64,000 bases of DNA. Source: Lepisosteus oculatus. Taxonomy: Eukaryota > Chordata > Actinopteri > Semionotiformes > Lepisosteidae. A model generated the notes under the pieces. That model was not told the DNA's origin. It did not search any database and saw only the letters and a program-made list of their open reading frames with translations. Positions 30,901 to 40,000 of the stretch are shown here, piece by piece. The position numbers and the translations under genes were made by a program. The stretch is from NCBI RefSeq assembly GCF_040954835.1, contig NC_090714.1, positions 3,088,501-3,152,500 of the forward strand, in the 5' to 3' direction. How positions within the stretch are numbered: the stretch's first letter is position 1; each line of letters opens with the position of its first letter.

Positions 30901-31690
30901 GACACAACCCAGACTCACGCTATAACCTTTCACTCCAAATTAATTAACAAACTTATGGGGGCAAACCTGTGGTTTAGTGCATTTCTTTTTTTATTTACTG
31001 TGTAGCAACCCATGTTTCCTCTTCTGACTTGTTAAAACAAAACACAGTTTTCCAGAAATGTCTCCTGGACCATAATGCCCCAGCAGTTCCGACTCCTAAC
31101 GCGTTTCCACCCGCAACGGCTGAGCTCGTTAAATACAGTCTTTCTCCTATCCTGCTGTATTCTTCCGTGCCTTTTAAGATAAACGATATATGAAAAACAA
31201 CTTTATACTGTCATAAAATATCCGAGGGCTTTTTAAGCTGTATACTAAATCGTATAAATACGGTAATAACCATTCTCCGCATAAAACCGTACTGGAATCG
31301 CAAAATTTATCATTTTTTCGCCACTGTACGAAATGCTGTACGCGTGAAGAGTCTAGGATTATCAAAGACTGAAAACTATCTTATAACGAAATAAGTGGTG
31401 CTGTTAACCAACGGCAACCAGCCCAGCTATAAACACCCCGCTATAATGAACTTGCTGTAATGATTGTGACAGTTCATCATGAGAAAGCCCCCTCCTTACC
31501 TCACGTCCAAATGACACGCAAAACGAAGAAACGGGCCTACTTTTCCTTAAATTTCACAGAAATGCCGTCGGTGAGATCGTAAATCGGTTATACTACGTGC
31601 GCACGAATACGGTGGTTTCGTCAACATGGTTATTTTTGTCGGTTTCTAGCATAAAACACCAACGCCCGCCTCTCCCTAGCAGCCGCCATC
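15856..31690 (-). CDS. ccp110: CCP110 (CP110), centriolar coiled-coil protein (complete)
   Basis: CP110 caps the distal end of centrioles with CEP97, limits centriole length and blocks ciliogenesis until removed; it binds calmodulin and is degraded through cyclin F. Thirteen coding exons on the minus strand close in frame to 2403 nt (800 aa; human about 1000): 29174-29037, 25344-25216, 23504-22382, 21667-21540, 21041-20882, 20508-20399, 19785-19669, 19172-19071, 18780-18664, 18368-18292, 17055-16990, 16449-16390, 15931-15856. Landmarks: MESYEDFC start; [11 protein letters not shown] coiled region (residues 76-86); [14 protein letters not shown] (about 257-270); coiled-coil [16 protein letters not shown] (about 489-504); and the basic [20 protein letters not shown] block (about 610-630). 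The large exon is Pro/Ser/Arg-rich and CpG-rich, and shorter than in mammals, which explains most of the length difference. The extreme C terminus is the least certain part. Confidence 0.97.
16390..16449 (-). CDS. ccp110: CCP110 coding exon 12
   Basis: Residues 756-776, [20 protein letters not shown]. It matches human [20 protein letters not shown] closely, which confirms that the gene reaches this far. TAG acceptor and GTGAGT donor. Confidence 0.88.
16990..17055 (-). CDS. ccp110: CCP110 coding exon 11
   Basis: Residues 734-756, [20 protein letters not shown] then TN. Lysine-rich with weak similarity to human. Supported by clean splice sites and by phase 2 on both sides, joining well-conserved neighbours. 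Confidence 0.78.
17590..18150 (-). mobile_element. decayed Tc1/mariner transposon in CCP110 intron
   Basis: The minus strand at 17939-17649 is an open frame with [20 protein letters not shown] then [12 protein letters not shown], recognisable as the Tc1 transposase core around the second catalytic Asp (SDETxIExF) and YVWRKPNT. Only about 96 residues are open; N- and C-terminal parts and the final catalytic residue are not seen. The right end (GCTTTTTGCAAGGCATTATA, about 18127-18146) resembles a Tc1 terminal repeat; the left end is not clear. Dead copy. Confidence 0.8.
18292..18368 (-). CDS. ccp110: CCP110 coding exon 10
   Basis: Residues 709-734, [20 protein letters not shown] then DRKKQ. 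It matches human [21 protein letters not shown]. Ends in phase 2 at GTGAGC. Confidence 0.93.
18664..18780 (-). CDS. ccp110: CCP110 coding exon 9
   Basis: Residues 670-708, [20 protein letters not shown] then [19 protein letters not shown]. Human [20 protein letters not shown]. TAG acceptor and GTATGA donor. Confidence 0.95.
19071..19172 (-). CDS. ccp110: CCP110 coding exon 8
   Basis: Residues 636-669, [20 protein letters not shown] then [14 protein letters not shown]. Matches human [26 protein letters not shown] donor. Confidence 0.95.
19669..19785 (-). CDS. ccp110: CCP110 coding exon 7 (basic helix)
   Basis: Residues 597-635, [20 protein letters not shown] then [19 protein letters not shown]. 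Very strongly conserved; an amphipathic basic helix of the IQ/calmodulin-binding type (inference). GTCAGA donor. Confidence 0.95.
20240..20388 (-). repeat. tRNA-like SINE remnant beside CCP110 exon 6
   Basis: The minus strand contains GAGGTTCGAATCTGGGTC (box B) after CTCTTACTTCAGGAGCGC, a degenerate tRNA-like fold. It begins within about 15 bp of the exon's donor. Confidence 0.5.
20399..20508 (-). CDS. ccp110: CCP110 coding exon 6
   Basis: Residues 560-596, [20 protein letters not shown] then [16 protein letters not shown]. The PPFYFWAS block matches human APFYLWGSS. TAG acceptor and GTGAGA donor. Confidence 0.9.
20882..21041 (-). CDS. ccp110: CCP110 coding exon 5
   Basis: Residues 507-559, [20 protein letters not shown] then [16 protein letters not shown] through AHRM. 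The coiled coil continues, then loses similarity to human. The donor GTACAG (phase 1) was chosen because it joins exon 6 in frame. Confidence 0.85.
21540..21667 (-). CDS. ccp110: CCP110 coding exon 4 (coiled coil)
   Basis: Residues 464-506, [20 protein letters not shown] through [12 protein letters not shown] continuous charged coiled coil nearly identical to human [26 protein letters not shown] donor. Confidence 0.95.
22382..23504 (-). CDS. ccp110: CCP110 large central exon
   Basis: Residues 90-463 in one 1123-nt exon, mostly disordered and Ser/Pro/Arg-rich. Conserved islands: [20 protein letters not shown] (residues 167-186), [18 protein letters not shown] (256-273), [20 protein letters not shown] then ACELSP, and [19 protein letters not shown] tripeptide sits at residues 204-206. 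It begins after CAG at 23505 and ends in phase 1 at GTGAGT. The open frame runs past both splice sites by chance. Confidence 0.95.
25216..25344 (-). CDS. ccp110: CCP110 coding exon 2
   Basis: Residues 47-89, [20 protein letters not shown] through [15 protein letters not shown] basic coiled-coil segment matching human LLTRVQEILDNVQ. GC-rich; GTGAGC donor. Confidence 0.95.
29037..29189 (-). CDS. ccp110: CCP110 first coding exon
   Basis: The ATG at 29174 begins [18 protein letters not shown], equivalent to human MEEYEKFCEKSLARIQEA. It ends [13 protein letters not shown] at a GTAGGG donor (human IRFHGVAILSPL). Positions 29175-29189 are 5' UTR after a CTGCAG acceptor. Confidence 0.95.
29955..30215 (-). 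repeat. fish SINE-like repeat, near-complete
   Basis: In plus orientation it reads GGGAGGAAACCGGAGCTCCC, ACATGGGGAGAACATGCAAA, CTCCACACAGACAGCGCCCC and TTGAACCCAGGC, ending GCAATGCTGACCACTA (the tRNA-like head reversed). Located in CCP110 intron 1. Confidence 0.8.
31500..31690 (-). other. ccp110: CCP110 non-coding first exon (predicted)
   Basis: Just downstream of the CpG/YY1 promoter the minus strand reaches a strong donor (GACGTGAG/GTAAGGAG, exon end 31500). The next acceptor is TCTCTGCAG before 29189, 15 nt ahead of the ATG. The start of transcription is estimated. Confidence 0.55.
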
Positions 31691-31760
31691 TTCCGGCGGC
31701 AACAGCGCCTCCTAGCAACCCCTAAGCCCCGCCCACTGCCGGGAGGCCGTGAAAAGCCGA
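31640..31760 (-). promoter_or_regulatory. CCP110 CpG promoter: YY1, ETS and X-box sites
   Basis: The minus strand carries AAGATGGCGGC (31692-31682), a YY1 element overlapping an ETS core CCGGAAG (31696-31690). At 31707-31719 (plus) the sequence GCCTCCTAGCAAC fits the RFX X-box consensus RYYNYY-N-RRNRAC. A CCCCGCCC GC box lies at about 31727-31734. Motif matches only; no expression evidence. Confidence 0.6.
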
Positions 31761-31924
31761 CTCACTCTGTACAGGGCAACAGCAGATGCACCGACATCCC
31801 CTCTTCACACGTCCACTGAGCACCAGAGGAACTTTTAACACTTGGTACAGTTCTGTGTGAATCTGTTAGGTTTATGAGGCAGGGGACAATCTTTCTCCGG
31901 CAGCTGCACCGTCATTTTATCGAA

Positions 31925-32175
31925 CAAATATCCACCCACTTTCTTATCCTTATGTATTCAAGGTAGCACCAGTCCATTGTAGGGCAGACGGACACCCATA
32001 CCTGGGCCAACTTTCCCAAAAGTTAATTAACCTGCCAGTGGCTCTGGGCTGAGGGAGACAACCAGAGCACCTAAAGGAAACCCAGGTGAACACAGGCAGA
32101 ACATACAAACTCCACACAGACAGCATCCCAGGTCTGGCATTGGACCCAAGGCACATTAGCACATCCATTTTCAAG
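31925..32175 (-). repeat. fish SINE-like repeat between CCP110 and GDE1
   Basis: Reverse-oriented copy: CAGTCCATTGTAGGGCAGAC, TAATTAACCTGCCAGTGGC, ACAAACTCCACACAGACAGC and TTGGACCCAAGGC. It lies in the divergent intergenic gap. Confidence 0.75.
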
Positions 32176-33489
32176 CCTTTTTCAGATAGTTTTTCCCCTT
32201 AGCTTTTCAGCACTTAAACATGAGCCACCTTTGAGGATAAAACATTTACAACCATCTTCACATCCCTCACCCACAGCAAACATCAGGCACAACAAGCAAA
32301 TCCACCTCCATCATTTAAATCATTCTCAGAGGCCTCGCTTCAGAACTGCTCTCTGCTGGGAGGTGAAGGATGAGCACGTCCCTCGTGCAAAAAGCAACTG
32401 CAAGTAAAACACACACATGCACAGCCATCACGGATTGAAGTCTTACTTTATTAAGTGGGCTGCTTTTCTGACACCCCCAAACAACAGAGCTTTACAAAGG
32501 AGCTCTGGACAGCCTTTACAATGCAGTCTACTTTTAGAGAGTTGACAACTCTCAACAGCGGTTAACAATTGTAGTCCACTGCAACAAGCCCCAGCTCCTG
32601 GTAGGCAGCTCAAAGGGTCCAAACGCTTTCAAAACTCACAATCGGCTCTCAGGCAGAACAGCTGAGGAGACTCCTAACACAAATACACACACTCTGCCAC
32701 TCCCCCCTCTGAGCGCTATATACACCAACCAGTACTGATTGATCCCCCTGTGAGAATGTGACCTCTAAACCCTTCACCAATCACCTAATTAATTAATTAC
32801 CACTCCGTGAGACTATGTCCAGATAACAGCAGCTTTAATTATCCTCTAATGCAGATCAGCTGATAAAGCCGTCCTCTTACAAACTGGCCTGCTCTAGTAA
32901 AATGGGCACAGCTTTGTCGTCTTTTTGAGAATCAAACACGTTTACAGCAAATAAATGTTAAACTGTTTTATTAACGTCATTAAAGTTCACGGCAGGCTTT
33001 TCCAGCTCATCGTTTATGTCCACTGTCATTTTCTGGGACTAAATCAGTACAATAAAGCACCAGTTTCAGTTATTCCTTTAATTTTGAACAAGCTGAATTG
33101 TCAGCAATAAATCAATATTCAAAAACGGACTCGATATCTTCAGTATCCGGAAAAGTACTCCTTCATTGAGGGAACGATTATACACTATATTGTTTGGGGG
33201 TTTCTATTTCATCGAGCGGAGTTATTTCGTGGACTAGATTTTGGGCGTGGCCCAGAAAAATGGCTCAGTAATACAAACAGCGTCCAGTTTGGATGGTTTA
33301 ACTTAAAAAAAAAAAACAACCCTGTATGGACCATTTACCACTGCATACAATCTGACTGAAGGTTTATTTTCGATTTCTGCAGCTAGCGCCAGTGACAATG
33401 GTACTGGGAAGGGGGGAGTAGGTGAATCTAACAAATCCCATCCAGCATCTAAATTAATATTCATTCTCCCCGAGACGAAACGACTGGGT
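32176..33489. other. CCP110-GDE1 intergenic sequence, nothing recognised
   Basis: AT-rich sequence with short TAATTAAT runs. I see no exon, RNA gene or nameable repeat. It separates the two divergent CpG promoters. Confidence 0.5.
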
Positions 33490-33802
33490 TGCAATACAGT
33501 CAAGGGTCAAGGCGGCCGAGCACCCTACCCCCCTGCGCGGGCGAGGCCCCCCGCCGGTCGGGTCTCCCAGCCCCGCCGGGGGTAAGTGCGCCTTGCGCTG
33601 TTATTGGTCGGGTCCTGCGGGCCCGGCCCTGCCCACTCCCCCGGGCGGAGAGGACGCTTGCGCGCTGGGCTGGACGGCCAGGCACAAGAGCGCTGTTAGC
33701 GCCGGGTCCCGACCGCCTCCCCCAGCTGACAGCGCCGGCACACGGAGCCGTGCCTCGGCGGTAGCCGGATCGTCACACAGACGCACACACGGGTCCGCCA
33801 CA
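33490..33802 (+). promoter_or_regulatory. GDE1 CpG-island promoter and 5' UTR
   Basis: A GC- and CpG-rich block without a TATA box leads into the GDE1 start codon and continues through exon 1 to about 34.1 kb. The ATG context is GCCACAATGC. It lies about 2 kb from the divergent CCP110 promoter, so the two are separate CpG promoters rather than one compact bidirectional one. Confidence 0.7.
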
Positions 33803-34069
33803 ATGCTGCAGCTAGGAGATGGGCTAGCCTTCTTCTCCGTCGTTTTCTTCGTGCTGCTGCTGGGCACCCGGAGCCCGCTGTGCTCCACCGGCGGGACGGC
33901 GGCTCTCTACCTCTTCCTGGTCCTGTTCCGGTACCCGCCGGTGCCGGCGAGCCGGGCCCAGAGGGTGCTGCGCCCCGACCGACGGGCGGCCGGCGGCGGC
34001 GTGGCGGTGGTGGCGCACCGCGGCGGGGGACATGACGCTCCGGAGAACACCCTGGCCGCTATCCGGAAG
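33803..34069 (+). CDS. gde1: GDE1 exon 1
   Basis: 89 codons: a hydrophobic N-terminal signal-anchor region, then VVAHRGGGHDAPENTLAAIR with the first catalytic His and metal-binding Glu. Start ATG at 33803; GTGAGT donor. Confidence 0.96.
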
Positions 34070-37000
34070 GTGAGTCCCCGCTTTGGGCATGGACAAACCC
34101 CGGCGCCCGCTGTGTCTTCCCCCACCCCTTCTCTCGACCGCGGAACAAAACGGAGGGTTTTTAAATTGTGTGTGGACCGGGTGTTTTGAACGCGTCCACC
34201 GCCTGACACGACGCATGCTCGCACCAAGGAAAGGGAAACGGATGCGAAATTTACAGGTCTTTAATGAGGGGGGGACAGCAGACCGGACTTGCACAACACT
34301 TCACATCATCCACTAGAGGAACCTCATGCGTGTCGTTAGTAACAGCAGTGTTGGATCCAGCTCAGAGAGCTCGGATTGGAAACCCAAGCAGACTGTGCTG
34401 TACGAGGAGAGCGTGAAAGAGCATGGTGCATCCCCACCTGCGGCCGCAAGGCGGCGGCATCCTGCCTAGGAATGGCCTAGTTTTAATTGTCTGATGCATT
34501 AAACGACAAACAAGGGTCGTTTCCCCACTACCTGGGCACTTCACTTAAGCACTTTGAGTGAAAAGGGGACTAAATAGGGCCGCAATGACCCACGGGATTA
34601 AAACCTTAGTGTGGAGAAGTGGTTTAAGCTTGATCTCTGTGGGGGGGGGGGGGGGAACTGCTTTGGAGCAACTAGACTTGTTACGGCCCAAGACCAGTTT
34701 GTTGGAATATAAACTGGAAGCAGTTTAACATACAAAACGCAGGCCTCTGCGAGCCCTTCCGGTAGTGAGCACAAGCAGGCAAGCCCTGTGCGAGACCGAG
34801 GAGACCCCCTGACCGTCCGACAGACCTCCCCTCCACCTGTACAAAAAGCAGAGGAAAATGAGCACGTAAAGGACATTCCCACCCTTTCAAAACATAAAAA
34901 GTACCCTCCAAGTTATATTTACCTAAATCTGTGAACTATTTAAAATAATAAAAACACACTTACACTCGAGACAAAGCACCTGCCCCAACATCGTCTCCTC
35001 CTCGGACATGTCGGATATCAAGACAAGACACTTGTAAAACTCCTTCGCGTTAGTCTCCGATTTGAATGTCTTCCTGTTTCGGTGGAGACGCTACTAGTGG
35101 GTTATGTTCAGCGGCAGATACCCAAGGTGAAGGTCCAGAAACCTAAATCTCAAAATGAAGCAAAGCAAAGAAAAAATGAAAGCGTTTCTCTAATAACCGA
35201 ATAATTGCAAGGATGTTTCCTCTGATGCTCATTAGACTAACGAGCAGGATGTTCTACAGCAACAGCAGAACCCGTCGGTTGTACCTCCGCGGCACCATGT
35301 AAACCTGAGCTTCGCAGGAGCCTCACCTTAAATACATGCGTTTCTACGAGTCGAAAATAACTCGTTGGCCAGAACAGCAACTTTTGAAACCCGCAGCTCC
35401 TTTTTCCCTCGTTTAAATACGTGCCAGTCTCCCGAGGTACGCAGTTCTTAAACCGCACAAGCGGTATCAACAGCTTTTACCTGCAACAAAGCACACCACT
35501 TACCGAACAGTTTCTTGTGCAACTTCTACATTCATCTTGCCGTCTCCCCTCTTGCATCGCCGAAAACGCTGCCGATAAGCTTGAGGAACCAGCTTATATG
35601 TCCGCTCAATGGTATTTTATAGCCACTTCACAGCCAGGGCTGTGATCCATAGTTAAAGAGGAATAAGCGTCTCTGATTCTACCAAGCACACTCTGGGAGT
35701 AAAGACCAAGCTTTGCCCATTCATGCGAAGTAGCTACACGTTTCAAGTAAGCAAAATATTGATCCACCTCTCGGTGAAACCAGACGAATATCCCGGCCTA
35801 CACCAAACGGAGTAGCTCACATTTTGCTCGCTTCCAGCGCTACCTCTTCCAATCGTAGCGATTTTCTTCAACCGTTTCGTTTCCATCTAGCGCCTTCATT
35901 ATTAACTCGACCTCCAGTTGTTTCATTCGAAAACCGTCGCTAGACAATTTAACAGGCGATGATGGATCAAAAACAAGTAATTTACGTTTAACCAGAGAAG
36001 TACAGTAACTATTTGAGCTTTAAGTTCAGCCTTCCGGGCAGTACAGGTTACGCCCGATTGGAAATATACGGCATTCCAAAAAAAAGTTCAGCCTTTGTGC
36101 AGGTTATCAACAAACCCTTAATATCAAAATTCTATAACTGCACAAACAAAACAAAGACGCAGAACAACCGGCACAGCAAACTAACTTCGGTAACCCGGAC
36201 GAACTCCGCATGTTATGGCCTAAGCCCCGGGTTTGTTATAATATACATAACTAAAGCCTCAACATAAAATAGCTTTACAAACGAAACAGGCCTTTTTCTT
36301 TATTTTTCTCCAAACAGGATACTACTCTATCCAAATATACTCCAACACACTTAACATAGGACCCCCCACCCAAAAAAAAACAAACTTATCCAAAACAAGT
36401 TTTCCTCAGACTCTCTGACTACTCACACTCCCCTATTCACATAAAACAAGCTAACTTCCCTACAAAACAAAAAACAAACCCAAAAACCACAATGAACATA
36501 TAAAAAACAGTCCATGACCAAGACAAGGCAGCCAAACCACAGGAAACAGCCTGTGTGAGAGCACAAAGCTGTTTCAAGCGCTTTGGCGGATCTTATATAG
36601 TGAAGGTCAGCCTCTCCCATTCTAATGGAACACCCAGACCACGCCTCCTCTCGATTAGGTGTGAATCTGTAACATTTAAAGCAAAATCGGAGAAAACAAA
36701 AGATGAGCACACAAAGGCCATGACATAAATGATACAGAAATAATGGGGTCACACCAAGTTCACTGTTAGGGTAGGTGCTTGTAATTTTAAAAAGCTGGCT
36801 CGTGTAGTTCTCTCTTTAATTGAATTATTAGTATTTCAAGCTACTTATTTTTGGCTAGGCAATTGAGTTAATTTATATTTTGTCAATATTTGAGCAGAAT
36901 GGGGCTCTGGATTTGATCTGCATGGACTTTGGAGTGTGTACTGTATGTTCTTCCTGTGTTCACATGGGTTTCCTCTTGCTGCTCCAGTTTCCTCCCACAG

Positions 37001-40000
37001 GCCAAAGACAGACCTGTAGGTTAATCAGTGCTTTGTGAATGTGATATCTAGCCAGGTTTACCAACAGATTAGTTATACACCAAGGTTCTGTTTCCAAATT
37101 ACTTCTAGCCGAGCAAACCTAACATGAAACTCCTTAAATCTAACATTCATGTTTAAAAACACTTAAAGATTGTAAAGTTTTGCAAGTCTGAACAACTTTG
37201 TATATATACTGATGGAAAAAAGAAACGCAACACCTCCTCCTCCACACTCTGGCCCTCCTGTCTGTGTGGGACAGGCTGAAGAGAGACTCATCCGTGAAGA
37301 GGACCTGATGCCACTGCTGACAAGTCCATCGCAGCCTCAGTCTGGCCCAAGCCAGTCGGTGTGACGTCTAGGAGGTGTGAGCAGAGGGCCCCTGACAGGT
37401 CGCCCTGCTCTAAGGCCAGCAGCATGGAGCCTCTCTGTCACTGATGCGGGCATTGTGTCTGCCGGCAGCTTCAGCAGCAGTACGCGTGGCAGATCTAAAA
37501 CGATCTCTCAGGTGGACCAGTCTGATGTGTCGGTCCTGCTCTGGTGTGGTCACTCAAGGGCAACCGGATCTTGGACGGTCATCTGTCCTGCCGGTCTGCG
37601 TAAACCTCCTCTGCAGTCGGGACACAGTGGAGCGGCTAACTCCATAGTGTCTGGCAATGCTGGCACATGACATACCAGCCTGCAGAATGCCAATGGCCCT
37701 CTCCCTTGCTTCTAGTGACATTCAAGACATTATGGGATGCACAGAAAACTGTGGCTTGCAGTGACCTGAGCTCTGAATTAAGGCCTTTTTAAAGGTGACC
37801 TGATCAGACATTGTTCCACCTGGACCTCGTTGGGTAAAAGTGCACCTAACGAACTTTCATGTGATTGGCAAGTTGCAGTGCCTCACTGCACAAGCTGTAC
37901 TGCTGATCAGAGGGCTTAAAACAAATTGACAACTTTTTGTGGAAGTACATAAGCTAAAACTACAGTATAGTATTCTCATTCCAGAAAATGCCGCGTTGCT
38001 TTTTTCCATCAGTCTATAGAAACAACATGGCAGAGTTTCTCTTCCGGCCCAACCGGCGGCACACAAATCACCTTGTTCGTGTCTGAGTCTAGAAGGTGGG
38101 AGTTTAACAGGGTGAAGACCTGGGGACGGGCTCAGTGTCATTTCTCTCGCGGTATCTGTCAGAGGCCGCGACCCGCGAACGCGCCCTCCCCCCGTCTCCC
38201 TCTCTCTCCCGCTCCAGGCTCGCGAGAACGGCGCCACCGGCGTGGAACTGGACCTGGAGTTCACGGCCGACGGCGTCCCCATCCTGATGCACGACGAGAC
38301 GGTGGACCGCACCACGAACGGCAGCGGGCCGCTCAGCCGGCTGCGCTACGCCGACGTGCGCAGGCTGGACGCCGCCGCCAAGCACCGGCTCAGGTAGGCC
38401 GAGCGCGCCGGGAACAGCCGCGGTCAAAGCGGAACCGCAGTCCTGCCGTTCCGTCTCGAGAAACCAGATGGACTCGCGGACGGCGTAGAAAATATTTCGC
38501 AAATTTCGGAGCGAACGCAAAACCGTGAACTGTGTGGAGGGACTGTAAGTCGCCATGCTGTGGCAAACCGCCGGTCTCGCCCTGGGCGGGAGCGAGAGCT
38601 CACGAGAATTGTGAAGTGACGCGGCCCTTCCTGCTCACTAGTCCCTGTGATGACTGATGTGTTGTGCTGTGCGAGTGAATAAGCACAAGTTGTGCAGCAG
38701 ACAGTTCACCGCAGGAAAGTTCCCACGTGATCCGCGTGCAGAGTGAACAAGTTAAGAACTATTTGTCTGCAAAACCGTCTGGAAGTCGAGAGCAATATTT
38801 CTATTGGGATTAAAAGAGATGTCTTCACATGCCTGCTGGTTTACAGTGTCATAGGGCTGCAACATTTCACCAGACTATTTTGTAAAGTCAATTGTGATGT
38901 TTTACTCGTCACTGTGTACCGTTTACAGTACAGTTTGCTCATTCTTTCTAACCTCGAAATACACAAATCGCATGGCAGTTGCACTGTGACAGTCACTATA
39001 TGTGGCCCAGACCACTCTGTCACGACACTAGAAGGAAAGACAGTGTTTCCACCAGGCCAGTATCGCAGTCAAACTGCCAAGTTGCAGTACTTCCGATTGA
39101 TTTGTTCCTCACCTGGGTTTCACAGATAGACCATAATATAAAAAATGATGATTGGTAAATTGAATGTACTGTTGTTCAATAGGGCAGCTCAGTGGCACAG
39201 TGGTTAACATCGCTGAGCCCCTGGGTTCAGTTCTGGACCTGGGTGCCATCTGTGGGGAGAATGTATTCTCCCTGGGTTCAACTGGGTGTGCTCCCGCAGT
39301 CCGAAGACATACTGGCAGGTTAGTTGCTTGCTGGAAAATTGGCCCTGGTGTGTTTGTCTGCAAGTGCTCAGCAGCCAGTTAACCCACCAGGAAGTCTTTG
39401 GACTGTGGGGAAAAAACCGGAGGAAACCCAAGCAAACATGGGGGGGAGCATACTGTACAAACTCCACACAGACAGCACCCCAGAAATCGAACCCTGGGCC
39501 CCTGAGCAATGCTTACCACAGATCCACTGTGCTGGCCTGACATAACACCCTTGGATTCAAATTACACTACAGTTTTGACAGAATAACTACAGATCCTGGC
39601 AACGTTTGTCAATTTAAGTGCCTCCCAGCAGTGTCTAGAAGATGTAAATGATATGTCTTTTCGTAAATGTTTATCATAAGTAGCCTCTTCAAGCTCAGCA
39701 TGTCCCAGTTTGTATCTGTAGTTTGCTTCTGCTACCTGCGTGTACTACTCTGTGCTTGTCGGCAACGTCCGCGTCAGCCGCCGGGTTTGAACCAGTCCTG
39801 GAGGGTGTCTGGACAGACGCCTGGCAGGCGGTGTTGATCCCAGGGGGAGATGCAGCGGTTATGGTGAAGTGTAACGGCAGCTGGCGTGTGCCTGGTTACA
39901 GGGACAGGTTCCGGGGCGAGAGGGTGCCCACGCTGAAGGAGGCGGTGGAGGAGTGCACCAAGAACGAGCTCACCATCTACTTCGACGTCAAGGGCCATGC

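Noticed and set aside
33593-34189. 198-codon plus-strand frame starting upstream of GDE1
   Set aside because: In-frame extension through the CpG-island 5' UTR; the conserved start is the later ATG at 33803, which gives the family's usual length.
38073-38556. Open frames of about 150 codons on both strands
   Set aside because: Alternative frames of the GC-rich GDE1 exon 2 and flanks.
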